A stretch of DNA of 64,000 nt from Haliclystus octoradiatus (taxonomy: Eukaryota; Cnidaria; Staurozoa; Stauromedusae; Haliclystidae). The position numbers and the translations under genes were made by a program. The notes under the pieces were generated by a model that worked only from the letters and a program-made list of their open reading frames with translations, was not told the DNA's origin and did not search any database. Below are positions 26,530 to 40,334 of the stretch, piece by piece (position 1 is the stretch's first letter; each line of letters begins with the position of its first letter). The DNA lies in NCBI GenBank assembly GCA_916610825.1, contig OU744451.1:16887307-16951306 (forward strand), given 5' to 3'.

Positions 26530-29500
26530 TTAGCAGTGCTTGCATGATTTTGCGCATACATTGTACATAAACTCAGGATTTCTTATGCACAAACCAATAC
26601 TTGAGAATGATGGACAGGATGGCCACATGTCATTGCAATCCTCTATTATTAAAAAAAAACATTTATGGTTTATGATATATGACAACATATATTAAAATTC
26701 ATCTAAGCTGTTGTTTAACTATTATCATACAAATATTATACCAATATTTTGATATAAAGTGAAATGAAAACCAAAAAACAGACCCCGGGGGGGTAACTTC
26801 AGCTCTTTAGGGACGGGGGGGGTGCTACTTTGGAAAAAGGTAAAGTACCCAAAAAGTTCCAAAATTCTGTTGATGCTACCCAAAAAGTGCTAGTAGGTTG
26901 GTTGATTTTAAGTAACTACACAAAAATAAAGCAAAATGTTTTCAAAAATTCTTGAAAAAGTAAAAAGTAAGATACCCAAAAGCTCCAAAAATTTAAATCT
27001 CATATCCAAAAAGTTTTTTCTCGATTGAAATATGAACCCAAAAAAAGTGGCACGTCCCTGTATAGCCGTCATAGTGGAGTTACCCCCCCCCCGGGAAACA
27101 GACCAAATAATATGATAATTAAATTGAAGAACAAAGATATATACATCTAATTGTAACAGTTTATATTGTCAATTTGTCACCTTCATGAAAATTAATGAGT
27201 ATTTTAGGGAACCTTCCTGGTGAAAACCATCTAAGATGAGTGGGGCTTATCAAAATATCAAAATATATATAATATATGTGGATTTTCCTTAAAGTGGAAC
27301 ACCCCAGTCAACGTAGCCCCTGCGAATCAGTAATGCTAATATTTTAATATCAATTGGATTGGTACTTGTACATAGTCATACAGTTATGACAATGACCTCT
27401 ACCTGTGACAAGTAAAACATCCAGTCATCTATCTTTAGATTGTTCTTTGACCAGTATAACTTGACAATCGTTAATATAACTTGATAATGGTTTACATGGT
27501 TACATCTTATATACAGTCTAAAGATTCTGGTAGGTAATTTTAGAGTAAATGAAGTAGAGGCTGGTGAATCATGAATCCTTCAAATCCAATCTTCAAACTA
27601 TCTTCCTGAAAATTCTACGGTTGATATTAGGGATTATGCGTGGACATTTTGTCATAAACGGAAATATTTACAAATAAACACGATTTATGTGCCTTTTGTT
27701 CAACATTTTCTATGGAATCCTACAGATCCCTTTCTGGCTATGAAGGGTTCATATATACTGTGTCTATCTCTTACCATGACAAAAACCACACGTTCTTGCA
27801 CAATGTTTCTTCATAAAACCCTTATCTCTATCACACCGTCCATGGCTTTTATGAATCAAGCATTCTACGGTTTGGTCCATGCACACATGACCTAAAAAGC
27901 AACGTTAATGATATCATAGTATTTATCATAGTAATCAAGGAAGTTTCTCAAGATCCTTCAAGAATTAAAATAGATGAGATTGCCTCTCGAAATATCTCTT
28001 TCTATATATATGAACTATATGCTAGATTACATTTGAATACAATTATTTACTTTGATATTATCAATAACTTAGTAGAAGCTAATGATAATGGAATTTAGAT
28101 GTGTATCATAACTCATTTGTGCTACGTTGCATACATATTTACAATTAATTAACTTTAAATATTCATTCCTCCAAATTTGTACATATTTGAGTCTAAATTA
28201 AGTTAATCAAAATATCTTAAAATATAGCAAATTTATAATTTAACAGTTAAATTACAACTATTTTAAATTTTGTATACAACCAACCGTTGTTGTTTCACAG
28301 AAATAAAAAGAAGGTAATTACTGATCCAATCGCCATAGGAAACGCATTTGAGAAAAAAATTTGGACACTTTTTGGGCAAATCAACAAATTATAAATTTAT
28401 TGTGTTACCATGAAAATGTTCAGGAAATTTACTCTGTATTAATGAAATTCAACACTTCCCAAAAACAGTTTTAGGAACAGAATTGTAGTATGCGTTGTGA
28501 GCCTAGTCGCGAGCCTCCTTCTTATCATGTTCCAAGATATGTAAGTGGAAGCCTTTTAGGTCAATTTTCGGGCAGATCAAGCTATTTCTTATGTCTCCTT
28601 GCAATAAAATTATTCAATCATTCAGTATTTCGCAGATATACGTTAAGTTATAAGTAGCATTATTCTGACAAAATATAGTTAAGTTAATCAACAAACAATA
28701 ATCCAAATTTTCTTACTCGCTTCGCTCGCATCAAATCTTCGCATCAGATTATAGTGATTGTGGAGCAGATCAATAAAGTGCCAAAGCAGCATAATTGTTT
28801 ATCTACCACAAAACTCTTTTCGGGCGCCTAATTCCTCTTTATATGAGTTGTTCCCATAATTTTCCCATTATTGATTGTTGCTAAACAATTTGAACTTCGG
28901 TATTTATTCAAAGTAATGTTAACATTTTCTCATAATAACTTGCAGGGCTTGATTTACTTTAAAGACTACTATTTGAGAGTTGTTACAATTGGCTCACTTT
29001 TTGCCATAAAATAGGCGTGTCGTGAAATGCATAACCCAGTGCTGTCACCTTTTTTACGGTGCCTAAAACACAATGTTATATGAAGCAAAATATGCTGCGC
29101 AAGGGTGTCTAAACAGTCTCAGGAAATGAAAGTATAGGCCTAAAATAGGGTGGCCTACTTGACTAGGTTTGACTAAAACGGACAAAACAGTCTTTATAAC
29201 GATCTACTACACGAAGAAATAAGCATTAATATTTACCGTAAAACTAAATTGGTGATGGAATGAAAAAGCTTATAACGGCTTTTTTAACTATAGGGTTCTA
29301 GAGTATATATATATAAATTGGTAGCATCACTTGAATTGTGAATTACAAGTGAATTACCTCTTATAATAACAAATCCCTGAAAAAATTTCTTGGGCAAAAC
29401 CATCCCCCCTGATTGGAAATGCGCCCCTACGCCTATGCCAATTGCAGTCTTAAAAATGCTCAATGTCAATACATAACCGAAATGTAAATATATAAATAGA

Positions 29501-29930
29501 GTTAATGATACACATTTGTTTCTGTGACTCAGAATTCCTCATTTTATGAGATCTTCATACGATTTCTGCCTGGATCACTAAAACTGTGAAACCGCTTTCA
29601 GTAATAGAAAGAATATCCATAAATATATATATTTTGTGTTTACCCAATTACAAGGGAATATACAGGCTATAATCGATGCTTGGATTTGAAAGAAGAGTAT
29701 ATAGAAAATTATGAACAATGAGACTGAATCTCTTCAGACCTATTATAGACAATGATATTTGATGAAGGTTTTATAATTAGACTAATCAAATAATTGATTA
29801 CTTTATGAACTAAACATGAATATATATGTTAATTCTTACCCATTCCGTGTCCCATTGGTGGGATTGAAACAACAGCAGACCATGATGCAATAAACAGAAT
29901 TGACAAAATTACGATGTTTGTAGAATCCAT
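26530..29930 (-). CDS. Secreted protein with two ShK domains (gene A)
   Basis: Exons in transcript order: 29930-29840, 27891-27775, 26642-26530, all GT-AG, phase 1 at both introns, total 321 nt (106 residues). Exon 1 encodes a hydrophobic signal peptide (VILSILFIASWSAVVS). Exon 2 is one ShK domain with cysteine spacing 6-8-10-3-2. Exon 3 is a second with the same spacing, ending C-K-H-C-stop. ShK domains are small three-disulphide folds found in secreted animal proteins, in proteases and in sea-anemone channel toxins. The domain alone does not show toxicity. An in-frame ATG at 29939 sits directly after a splice acceptor (ATATGCAG) and could be the true start. The upstream non-coding exon is probably 30351 to about 30545. 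A MITE lies in intron 2. Function unknown. Confidence 0.85.
26784..27095. mobile_element. MITE with CCCGGGGGGG ends and 8-bp duplication
   Basis: The left end CCCGGGGGGGTAACTTC mirrors the right end GAGTTACCCCCCCCCGGG. The 8-bp direct repeat AAACAGAC flanks it exactly (26776-26783, 27096-27103). An 8-bp duplication suggests a hAT-type transposase. It lies in intron 2 of gene A. A related degenerate pair of ends may be present at about 41535-41820. Confidence 0.75.
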
Positions 29931-29989
29931 TTTATACATCTGCATATAATAGTTAAAAATACATAAAATAGTTTAAGAGGTTATACAAA

Positions 29990-30055
29990 TACATCCCGGG
30001 GTCATGGTATTTTCAAAATACCCCACCAGGGGTATAAATATTTTCTTTCGAGGCG
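29990..30055 (+). repeat. Partial copy of the CACATnGGCCAT repeat family
   Basis: Contains ATACATCCCGGGGTCATGGT followed by TTTTCAAAATACCCCACCAG, matching the arms at 38005-38165, 44985-45121 and 52707-53030. This is a fragment only. Confidence 0.5.
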
Positions 30056-30350
30056 ATCATCTTGACTTTTATTATTTAAAGCTCTGCTATATTTTGCATT
30101 GAGCCCTATGTTCAATCAGTAAGACAACGTTTAACAACTATACATTTTCTATCTATTATTGTAAGTTTCCATTACCACTCTCTTGCCTGACTTTTATCGC
30201 TGTCATTTATCTCAAAAGAACGTATAATAAATCTAACAATAACATAGTTAATGAAAGCTAATGATTTTTTAATGGAAAACAGTGCTTATTTGCAGACATT
30301 TGAACAAAATGTAGATCATTTATATAATTCATTATTGATATAATGTTTAC

Positions 30351-30579
30351 CTTGTATATTCCAAAGGGTTATATGTATACTATCGGATTATATTGAATTC
30401 AAAATTTAATTCAAAAATACTAAGTTAAATAATATCCAGAGAATATACCATATTTCATTCCAACTTTTGCCGATGGATTATAAAATTTGTATTACAGATT
30501 TACAAATTCTTTCTTGTTTGGAACTGAGATACGATGAAAATATTTTCTTAGCTTATCATGAAATTGACTCCCTTTTATA
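30351..30579 (-). promoter_or_regulatory. Promoter and 5' non-coding exon of gene A
   Basis: On the minus strand TATAAAAGG lies at 30579-30571, which predicts a start near 30545. A splice donor CAAG|GTAAAC at 30351/30350 would end a leader exon of about 195 nt and join it to the acceptor just before gene A's ATG (about 29940). This is inferred from sequence signals alone. Confidence 0.5.
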
Positions 30580-30599
30580 CCTGTTTTATACAAATAATT

Positions 30600-32125
30600 G
30601 AAACTTGATTGAGTATATATGGCATTCTTTCTTGTAGCTATTTATGTCTCCCTTGGTAACAAATACCACGAGGGCTGAGATATCAAAAAGATCAAAATAG
30701 ATAATATTTTTCTATTTCTGACATGTGTTATTTGAAATTGAATATTTGTAAATTATTTCATGGAATATGTATAGAACTTCTTATAATCTGAAATTCCATT
30801 GCTCATCTTGGAAATTCTTCCCTGTAATATACTGTTGCTGTTTTAAATAGAGGGGCTTGGAAAGATTATCATGGGTTATCGAAATCCCAGAAAATACTGT
30901 TCGATGGCATCATAAAGAATATATATTAGTCATGTGATAGTAATTCATATTAGTAACTTTAATTAATCATCGTATACGTTTAGAATTACGATGTATGTTG
31001 CTGTGACATGATTAGTTAATCCTACATTCCTAATTCAGTCCTAAATATCATTGGATTTAACTCAAGAATTAACCGTGTCAGCATACAGGTCAAACCATAC
31101 ATCAGTGAATCCATGCCTAACTGTAGCCCTTCAAATGTAAAATAACGTCATATTAACCATAGTATTAACTGAAGGAGCTGTGTATCACACTATCAATACC
31201 AGAAAATGGAAATGCCATGAAAGTGTTGTGAAAGCCTCATGAAAATGTGAAAATGTGAAATCGCAAATTTTTTAAGCTAGGAAAAAATTCAAAACCACGA
31301 AAACATCCATATCCACGATACTAAGATGCGAATATGCCATGGAATTTCACCTTTTATGGTTATGGTGTAAGCAGTGTTCGTAAGAGTGTGAGCATTTGTC
31401 AAAACGAACACAATTCATCTATCCACTTAACATGGATTAATGAGCATTATAGACCGCATATAGCGAGGTTTTCTTAATGCAATCAGAAATTAGATGAGTT
31501 TTACTTGCCTTTAGCTGAGTTTTGTTCACAAATCATATATGCTATACGTTTAAGCTCAGATAAAAGGAAGAGAAAAATAATCAGAATATTTTGAGTTGAG
31601 CATACTATTTTGACTGTGCATAATCTGACATGAACAAATATAATATTTTTCTCTTGCCTTCCTGTAGACGTTGTAAACAATAAAATTAGAAAACATTTTG
31701 CCATTGACTTTTTCTGTTAAATGTTTCAAAAAGGAAACTTTTTATCAACTTATACACGAACATTCAAGATAATATACAGTATTAGGCAGTATTCAATTTT
31801 AGAAATTTCTCTTATGTATCCTACTTTTGATAACATGCATTCCCTATACAAAATAGATTCAAAGACTAGATCGTCGTTGTCTCCGTTAATCGGAATTTCG
31901 AGCCAGAATAAGGGAGACAACGTCTATATTCTTTGATTTCATTTCTATGCTCTGTATATCCACATCGAGCACTGTATTGATGTTTTGCCACCAATAAAGT
32001 TATTCCTTATGCATATACAAATTTTTTATAATAACAAAGTTTAGTATCCGACAGTATTCAAACTTTCCTTTAAACAATTGTAATTTCAGTATCTAAATTT
32101 CTTGACATTTTCTTATTATTCAAAT
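30600..32125. other. Intergenic DNA, nothing recognised
   Basis: AT-rich sequence without a convincing exon, repeat boundary or RNA gene. The longest open frames (31501-31704 minus, 31721-31936 plus) show no domain. Confidence 0.4.
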
Positions 32126-32127
32126 TG

Positions 32128-32250
32128 ATGTGCAATGTCGCAGCTGATATCAATAAAGACCAATTAACATCATTGCTCTCAGCGAACAGAACAACTTTTC
32201 TAGAAATAGAGGAGTGGTACTGGTGCCTTCAATTAGGGCTCACTGTCACA
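32128..32250 (-). repeat. Three-hairpin repeat, copy 3 (decayed)
   Basis: The reverse complement aligns with the copies at 44313-44456 and 55140-56121: GAAGGCACC, ACCACTCCTCTATTTCTAGA, CGCTGAGAGCAATGAT and a TATCAGC closing stem. The right arm of the middle hairpin is eroded here (TAGAAAAG instead of TAGAGGAG). Confidence 0.7.
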
Positions 32251-32840
32251 ATGACTTACAATTAATTTATTATTCAAATACCAAATCAGCATATATAAAG
32301 TCAATTTTTACATGTTTAATATAGGTTAGAGCGTTATCAAAATTGTTCATAAATATTGCGTTCAAGGCAGAAAACCAACACCTAATATTCAGAATATACA
32401 CAATGCCAATATTATCAATTAGAAAATTATAAATTACGATCGATTTATCTATAAACATACCTTTGTGTGTGAGTGTTTTTTTTTTACTTATTCTATTAGG
32501 AAATTTCTCCCTAGGCTGTAGCCTCACTACTTCCAACAGTAGAATCAATCTTCTCCAATGACACAAAATAATCAATTTTATCAATTTAACTGAAAAAGAC
32601 AGAAATCGATTTTTTGACCCCCTATAGTGTTCACTGTTTGCTAGATGATGGAAATCTATAAATCTGTTTTTCTGTTATATGATTTCGCAGAAGAAATTTA
32701 ACTAGAAAGCGAATCAATAGTTTTGACTGTTACTATGTAGAAATGGTCTTGGTTTTGTAAATCCAAATGACGGATAGATGATAGAGCTATAGCTATGGTA
32801 GTTTATATAGGATATATCTTTTAAAGTTGCTGTTACGATA

Positions 32841-32978
32841 ATGGACACAAAATATCCAGCAACAAGTAACATTTTGGTGCTTCTGTTTTTGATTTATTCA
32901 TTATCTCTCGTTTCTATTTCGAAGATCAAAATGATGAGGCGCTGGAATGATATCTGTATATATGTACTGACTGCATGA
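32841..32978 (+). CDS. Possible small secreted-protein exon
   Basis: ATG followed by 45 codons. The N-terminus is polar and then strongly hydrophobic (NILVLLFLIYSLSLVSIS), like the signal-peptide exons of the ShK genes. A weak phase-1 donor (ATCT|GTATAT) precedes the stop. No convincing downstream exon was found; the ShK-like relic at 35626-35750 is on the same strand. It could be chance. Confidence 0.25.
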   Translation: MDTKYPATSNILVLLFLIYSLSLVSISKIKMMRRWNDICIYVLTA

Positions 32979-35620
32979 TAGAGGAGAAAGGATGTATGCA
33001 TAGACCGTTAGTGATTCTGACAGGTATGGTTTGAGGCATGCGATGAGGATACTGTTGCCAAAGCCACTGTAAGATGCTTTAGCATGATGTATAGGCTCAT
33101 ATTGTAATGTAATGTAGTATACATTTCAACGAAACGACTTGCGAATCAGTATATCAAGTTAAAAAGGATATGATAGTAAATAATTACTATTAAATAAATG
33201 ACATGCTAAATTTTATAGGGATTGTAGAAGAGGATGATGTTTGATACAAAAGAAAACACAAATTATCAATCCAACGAGTTCCGCAAACCATCCGACTTAG
33301 AAATCTTTTCCCCTTTGCCTCAATCTGCTAATGCGCCAAAGTGTAATTTACATACTAGGTCATGCTGTTGGGGGATCTAAATGGCACTCTGTTGTCGTCG
33401 TACGTCATACTTCATTGGAAGCCTAAGGAAAATCCAAGGACATGGACACTTGGACAAGTAGCATGATTGTATACATCAATTCATTATGTCGAAAATCATT
33501 TTACAAGAGTCTATTTGCCATCAGTGTCTGACCACGATGAATGGAAACTTATAAAGAGTAATAAATATAATATGTAATGATATGCATGTAATGACACATT
33601 CCTCTAATGCGTACGTCTGTGTTCGTCTGTCTGTGTTACTGTTGCTACTGCGAAGAAAATATACATAGCTGATCTGATTTATTACCCTTAAAAGCTTCTC
33701 TAGCAATATTATAATCAGAACACTCAATTTGGCAGATTTTTAAAATATAATTTAAACCATCTCTAAATATGCGTTGAATCACATTTTAAATTCTGTAGCA
33801 ATAATATCTGACATCTAGCATAAGCCCAAAAACATCTGAACCAACCAATCATACGATGGTATGCTTCGCCATTATGCTTAGGCGTGGCCCTTTGTTGACA
33901 CTGACCAAAATAAATTGTCCACAGATTCATTAAGATCTATTATTCCATCAGCTACCATCACAGTGAAACACAAAAGAATGACATTTATTGAACATCGTAT
34001 ACGAGCCGAAGAGAAATGCCCTCAGCCGATGTTCTGCGCTACCCTCCAACTGGCAGCAAAAGAAGAGGACACGGCTTAACGAGAACAATTTTCGACGTTT
34101 TATGTAATGATCTTGTTAATTGTGATCTTAATAGTGTTGTACATAATCTTAAAGCTTTTAAATCTATATGAGTAAATCTAGTTAAACGTAAGAGGAATGG
34201 ATTTTTCAATTGAACAACACCGTCTACAAATATTTATAGCAATGTTTGGAGTATGGGCATCATGAGTACAATTAGCTGTTTTGTATCCCAAATTTATATG
34301 CTTGAAGTAATAAAGTTAGTATATCAGTCAAGTCCAGTGATGCTGTAAATGATTCGAAAGATAAATCAGTTTGGGCTATAATCTTACTTCCCAACAGAAG
34401 CTGACGTCATTGCTCTCTAACCGGTAAGGTTGTTACCAACGTTATGATACGTTGAAGATTGAATTTTAGATATTATAGCTGATATTGATTGCAATTCACA
34501 TATATTTATGAAGTGTTGAACCAAACATTACAAAAAAAGAAATAATGAAATACAAACATTAGTATTGCTTCACAGCCCAGAATTCGAGATAATAGGCTAC
34601 AACCGCATAGTTTATAGAGTTTTTTCATACTTCCATGGCTTGATGGAAGCATTTAATATCTATCATTGATACAGAATAATCAAATGAAGAAACAATCTCC
34701 TATTCTATCTAATCTATCTAATCTAATCTATTAGAGAGCTCATTCATAAAATGCTAGAACACGATCGATATAATACATCTAACATATGGCGCATTAAAAG
34801 TCAATTTATAGACATTGTATCATCTATATATTTACCATATAAGCAACACATAATTCAATTTTTATTATTTAGAGATGTGAAGCCTTTCATTTCGTAGCAT
34901 TCTGTTGATATGTATAGCGCTGTATATACGGTTCACAGGCATTGTAGCATTGAAGATTTCAGAGAAACTTATCGTATAGAATAGAAATGTGCTGCAATAT
35001 ACAGAATATATGATCTACAGATAATTGGTTTTGAATATACTGTAATGCAAAAAAACCATCTGCACCTAACATGCAGTGAAAACATTTGTTCAAGAAATGC
35101 GTCCATGAAGAATTCATCACGAAGTTTTCGTAATAAATGTTCATGAGGTTTTGGCAAAATGTGTCCGTGTGTGAGCATAATTATAATCATAAACAATTTT
35201 AGTAATTTCCTTCGTTTTTGCTTGCAATGATATGATAATTGTATGCTGGATTGTCTTGAGTCAGAAATATGCCAAACATTTCTATAATAACTATTCTAAT
35301 TTAATATCTATAAGAAAATATCTATTCATTTTGCATTCGCACTAAAATGAACAATACAGCAGCTTTGTGCAAATTGTATAAGCCCACTTCTTCTACACAA
35401 TGTAACCTCAAATTTGCAGATAATTCTTCACATTCCTAAAACAGGTTTTCCTGCATATCAAATGCACAAGATTATACATGATTAAAATACAAGTCTATAA
35501 GTAATTGATATTCCTATGTATACACTATATGCTATCGATTATATTGTACGGAAATTATTATATCTATATTCTGTATATTCTATATTATAGATTATACTAT
35601 ATATTGTTATTTTCTGTGAT
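32979..35620. other. Intergenic DNA with a possible LINE C-terminus
   Basis: Around 34019-34215 (+) a frame reads RYPPTGSKRRGHGL then FDVLCNDLVN, which resembles the tail of some LINE ORF2 proteins (G.RRRGR..). It has a stop and is not certain. Nothing else recognised. Confidence 0.3.
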
Positions 35621-35625
35621 TTCTA

Positions 35626-35750
35626 TTTTCAGCACTTTATACATGCTTTTTTGCATGTCACCATCATGTATTCTTGAAATAGGGAACAATAGCCAATGCT
35701 TGCGAAGGCGTCACAATATCTGGCGTAATTGAAACACGTTCGATCTGCAA
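35626..35750 (+). pseudogene. Possible decayed ShK exon
   Basis: After a plausible acceptor (TTTTCAG) one frame gives cysteines spaced C-x4-C-x8-C and then a TGA where the fourth ShK cysteine would fall. The pattern resembles the second-domain exons of genes A to C. The frame does not match the phase 1 entry those exons use, so it would have to be a broken exon. Chance is possible. Confidence 0.25.
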
Positions 35751-35873
35751 TTGATAATAACATCATCAATTTCAACATTTGGATTTAAGACTAATCGAAT
35801 TGAAGATCACCAAGATTTCATTGATCATGTTGTATTAATTGGCTTTGAAGACGATTCCATCTATTTTCAAGAG

Positions 35874-36121
35874 TGATACTCCTTCATATACCGCTCTCAG
35901 CTCCAATTGGACAGATGCCAATCACGTGATTTTATCGACGCCATTTTCGTTCCGTCAAACCCAGGCTCGTGAAATTTGAACAAAGCTCCAGAAAATAATA
36001 TCATGAATTCAAAAACCTTTTGTTTGCAAAAACCTCGTTTTCAATGGAACGAAAATGGCGATTTTTGAGACCCAAAAGCTGCGTGTCTACTCTTACCAAC
36101 TCTTATCAATAGATGGCTCTG
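35874..36121. mobile_element. Decayed hAT-like MITE, same family as 10954-11242
   Basis: The right end ATAGATGGCTCTG and the interior (CAATCACGTGATTTT, CGCCATTTT, CGTTCCGTCAAACCCAGGCT, ATGGCGATTT) match the copy at 15222-15464. The left end is lost. Flanks TTCAAGAG and TCAAGAAG resemble a degraded 8-bp duplication. Confidence 0.6.
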
Positions 36122-36584
36122 TCAAGAAGGGAATCCAGCCATAAAATACAGCAATGCTTCAAAAAATATTAATCAAGTGATTACAGATAATATTTACTTA
36201 AATATTTATTATATTGAATTGACGCTCAAATTTTGATACATTTTAAATAATTTCTTCGAATATTTACTATAAAAAACGGTGCCCTTGACGGAGAAATCCT
36301 TTTGCCAACCCTTTTGATCGTTGATTTTTAGGTAGATGCTTCCATCCAAGAAAGGCATGAATGAGGCTTCATGATTTCAATATATTAGATTACAGAGCAT
36401 AAACCAACGTGAATTTGAGAAGAAAGCTACAGTTAGTACTCACTGCCGTAATTACTTGCTGCTGTCTGGAGAATGGACGTGCCATTTGCACAGCACTTCA
36501 GTACTTATTCAATACCATCACAACTACGCGATTTTGAAATGTTACTTCTCAAATTTGCCTGATTGTTTTTTCATAATCTTTATG

Positions 36585-37185
36585 TGGGATGTCGCACCCA
36601 TAGACTTCCATAGACTGCTGACTTCGTTGACAGACTGCATGGAAAACACGTAGCGACCATGGGCATCCATAATTGCTGACGCAAAGGACCAAAACAACGG
36701 CTTGAAAACCCTGAAATTTCAAGCCACGTTTTGAGCAGTTTTTGTTTCTAAATGAAACATATTTTTCTCTGATAGGAGAGTTATTTATAACTTGCTGTCT
36801 CCTAATGCATCATTCATGGGTTAAATTATCCGTTTTTCAATCGCATTGAAGGTAAATAATATTTTTTCCTAATTTTTAAAATTTCCTTATCTCTCTGTGT
36901 GATTTTCAATTCTTCATAAATATTTGCAAATTATATGATCCTATGAATAACTCTCGCTTCGCTGGCTGGAAAATCCTATTTAAAGTATCTTCCTATGACC
37001 GTAGTGAGAAAATATTGTATAGAATTTAGATTGCAAAAGGGTTTATAGGAAACATGTTATAATTTCGAAAATGTCAATGAGAATTGCATTAATAAAAGTC
37101 CTTTCCGTCAACCATCTTTGTTCCCTATGTTGCATATTTTCGTCAGCAGTCTATGTAAGTCTATGGTCGCATCCCACATGCCTAG
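36585..37185. repeat. Inverted repeat pair
   Basis: CCATAGACTTCCATAGACTG near 36598 and CAGTCTATGTAAGTCTATGG near 37147 are inverted copies within arms of about 40 bp, including ATGTGGGATG at the outer edge. This looks like a decayed foldback element. Short open frames across it are not genes. Confidence 0.45.
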
Positions 37186-38004
37186 GATATATGGTCGTAC
37201 ATGTTAGCACTTCTTGTCAAAGACAACCAATTGATGCTGCTGGACAATCGATCTGAATGCGGATGTACAGGCTGGTAGAACCAGATGGGGAACATTTATG
37301 TGTTAACACACAATACAATTGACGATCTTTTTTAATAAATAACGAAATGATCACAACAAATCTTGCATGGGCAAACCTAAGCAAAATGCTATAGCTTCTC
37401 TACGTACGTTCTATATGCGCTCCTCACACCTGAGAATCAAGGTTGCGTAGCGCTCCATCCTGGGAAGAAGTCTAAATCAATGATGCGCAGTCAATAAAAA
37501 TCGTCTGAAATGATGCAATAATGTAATCGTGCATGCAACTTGGAGCTGAAATACAAAGCTCTTAAGTCCTTATGTTTGTTGGTCTGGTATCAAAAACTCC
37601 TGCAATACACGAAGACTAGATTGCTTCCTCCGCCATCAAGTTTTTACTTTATCCAAAGCTTGAACCGAATCATATTTCAATTTTAAATTTATAAATCTCA
37701 TTATTTCTGGTTTAAATAATTAATGACACACGAGGAGTTTTTCTGCTGATGCTTGTATTTCAGTGAATGTTCTAGAAATAATAAATCCTGTTGTTTAGAC
37801 AATCTTTCAGGATTTTTGCTCTGTCTTTGGAAGATGTCCAATGATTTACCCCTGTTGGTAACATGACAATTTTGCCTTCTTGCTGTTTATATATAATTTT
37901 ATTTGTCGTCTATTGAAAGAATCTTATTTAATTGTGAAATGCTTTCCCTCTATCCATCTCTGATCATTATTTAATGCGCTAAAAGTTTAAGATGATACAC
38001 ATTA

Positions 38005-38165
38005 TTGAAGGTTTTTCACAAGGGTTTCACATCGGCCATAATGATATTCCTTTACAATACATCCCACGGTCAAGGCCTGTTCAAAATACACTGCCACGGT
38101 TATCAATCTTTCTCTAAATAATTCTCGTGGAACTCATTGGGTACATGTGAAGAACCTACATAGAA
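38005..38165 (+). repeat. Solo arm of the CACATnGGCCAT repeat family
   Basis: TTTCACATCGGCCATAATGA, ACAATACATCCC, TTCAAAATACACTGCCACGG, TTATCAATCTTTCTCTAAAT and AATTCTCGTGG match one arm of the inverted pair at 52707-53030. Confidence 0.65.
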
Positions 38166-38651
38166 TCCAGTTTTGCTGAAAGACATCCATTGCATTTCAG
38201 AAAAGGTGCAAGGCTAGGGGTAGGCTGTAAGTAGGCGGATATATATAAAATATATTTTTTTAAATCAAAATACATGATCACAAGCAAATGCAAACTAGGG
38301 TAGGAAATTATTCTTGACTTAAGAAATCGAACAGATCATTTCAATAATTTGAGCAGGTTTAATCTAGCATAGCATTATTTTCTTGATTCAAGAAAATATA
38401 TTCTCTATGAATTCTTCACATCATTTATTTTCTTGTTAAGAAAATGTCTTGTTTGAAACAAGAAAAAAAAGTCTACCCTAGCAAATGGATTATCCTGTGT
38501 CGTCCCCAGGATGTATAAGTAAGACAAAAATACCCGGGACGTTTCCTAGTTGTTTCAATTAGCATCGTTAATACAGGCATTCAGACTCAAGAAGTGATAC
38601 TATATATATATGTTCTAACGTTATAGATCCTAGGTAAGAACACTTTAATAC

Positions 38652-40334
<1,683 letters not shown>

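Noticed and set aside
34959..35196. Minus-strand frame resembling an ShK domain tail
   Set aside because: The cysteine pattern is absent and only a short FMDAF-like similarity to gene D remains, which is too weak.
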